From positions 1 to 64,000 of the forward strand of contig JAFUOP010000031.1 of NCBI GenBank assembly GCA_017481875.1: a DNA stretch of 64,000 bases, read 5' to 3'. A model generated the notes under the pieces. That model did no database searches and was not told the DNA's origin. It saw nothing but the letters and a program-made list of their open reading frames with translations. This document shows positions 63,869 through 64,000 of this stretch, piece after piece (position 1 is the stretch's first letter; each line of letters starts with the position of its first letter). The DNA comes from Bacteroidaceae bacterium (lineage in GTDB: Bacteria; Bacteroidota; Bacteroidia; Bacteroidales; Bacteroidaceae). The position numbers were made by a program, and so were the translations under genes.

Positions 63869-64000
63869 TTATTTATACCGGCTGCTTACAACTTCAACCT
63901 CTATTGGGTGCTTGTCGCCTCCTTGCAGTCTTATGTTGCTTAATTGTGTGTAGTGCTTCACTTTTACAAGGTTTCCATAGCTGTCGGTTGTCGCTTCTAT
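63869..64000 (-). CDS. C-terminal fragment of an unknown protein (cut by window edge)
   Basis: The minus strand is open from 64000 to TAA at 63869-63871, giving the last 43 residues (...TDSYGNLVKVKHYTQLSNIR... ending VEVVSSRYK). The frame is followed by a strong terminator, as expected of a real gene end. No family can be assigned from this piece. Confidence 0.55.
   Translation of the reverse strand: MEATTDSYGNLVKVKHYTQLSNIRLQGGDKHPIEVEVVSSRYK

Overview
The window looks like a chromosomal segment of a Bacteroidales bacterium (Bacteroides/Prevotella-like; the family cannot be fixed from sequence alone). The evidence is: many promoters of the Bacteroidetes form TTTG-N19/20-TAnnTTTG, a SusC/SusD pair, a tmRNA tag reading GETSYALAA, and several protein families largely confined to this phylum (DUF4468, DUF4421, DUF3316, DUF5686, the large 'putative porin', DUF4843 and PKD-like lipoproteins). 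Tight convergent gene pairs usually share one bidirectional hairpin terminator, and Shine-Dalgarno sequences are not conspicuous.

Layout. 1-270: the 3' end of an ISL3/ISAon1-type transposase and a tRNA-Leu(TAG). 334-4899 (-): parC, a DUF3316 protein and an S41 peptidase lipoprotein. 5125-7599 (+): glyS, an FKBP lipoprotein and a DUF3467 protein. 7638-8996 (-): ssrA (tmRNA) with an AraC-type regulator directly downstream. 9140-11238 (+): mntP and a fused ccsBA. 11253-12938 (-): a PASTA protein and an rluD-like synthase. 13095-18088 (+): DUF4468, a 56-residue membrane protein, a porin, a Gfo/Idh/MocA oxidoreductase and DUF4421. 18089-20615 (-): a FadL-like protein and a Ser/Arg-rich secreted protein. 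20818-26373 (-): ilvD-ilvB-ilvN-ilvC behind a leader-peptide attenuator. 26534-29048 (-): GH25 lysozyme and PPi-dependent phosphofructokinase. 29248-32521 (+): a 91-aa conserved protein and an amidase-like protein with a golvesin-type insertion. 32618-34606 (-): rpmH, then ilvA-ridA. 34738-36179 (+): nhaA. 36246-37883 (-): an ABC-F ATPase. 38109-50693 (+): an eight-gene SusCD locus that encodes no glycoside hydrolase but has three tandem TlpA-type thioredoxin proteins. 50694-51047: an intergenic repeat region. 51048-53747 (-): a secreted Ig-like protein, tRNA-Arg(TCT) and a Crp/Fnr regulator. 53898-58874 (+): miaA, a lipid kinase, kdsA and DUF5686. 58921-63626 (+): a glycogen operon (debranching enzyme, GT4 glycosyltransferase, GH57). 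63869-64000 (-): a gene cut by the window edge.

How the genes work together. The ilv operon and the separate ilvA-ridA pair give most of isoleucine/valine synthesis; RidA removes the reactive enamine/imine made by IlvA. The ilv leader encodes a 19-residue peptide rich in Ile, Leu and Val, followed by mutually exclusive hairpins. This is the clearest regulatory device in the window. The SusCD locus resembles systems thought to import non-glycan substrates. Its third thioredoxin-like protein has lost the CxxC motif. The glycogen operon has its own strong promoter.

Most of the window is ordinary housekeeping and envelope sequence. No CRISPR array, prophage or defence island was seen, and only the 3' end of one insertion sequence is present. 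The points most worth following are the ilv attenuator, the tandem TlpA set with a degenerate member, the amidase fold apparently split by a golvesin-like domain, and the ssrA-AraC arrangement.
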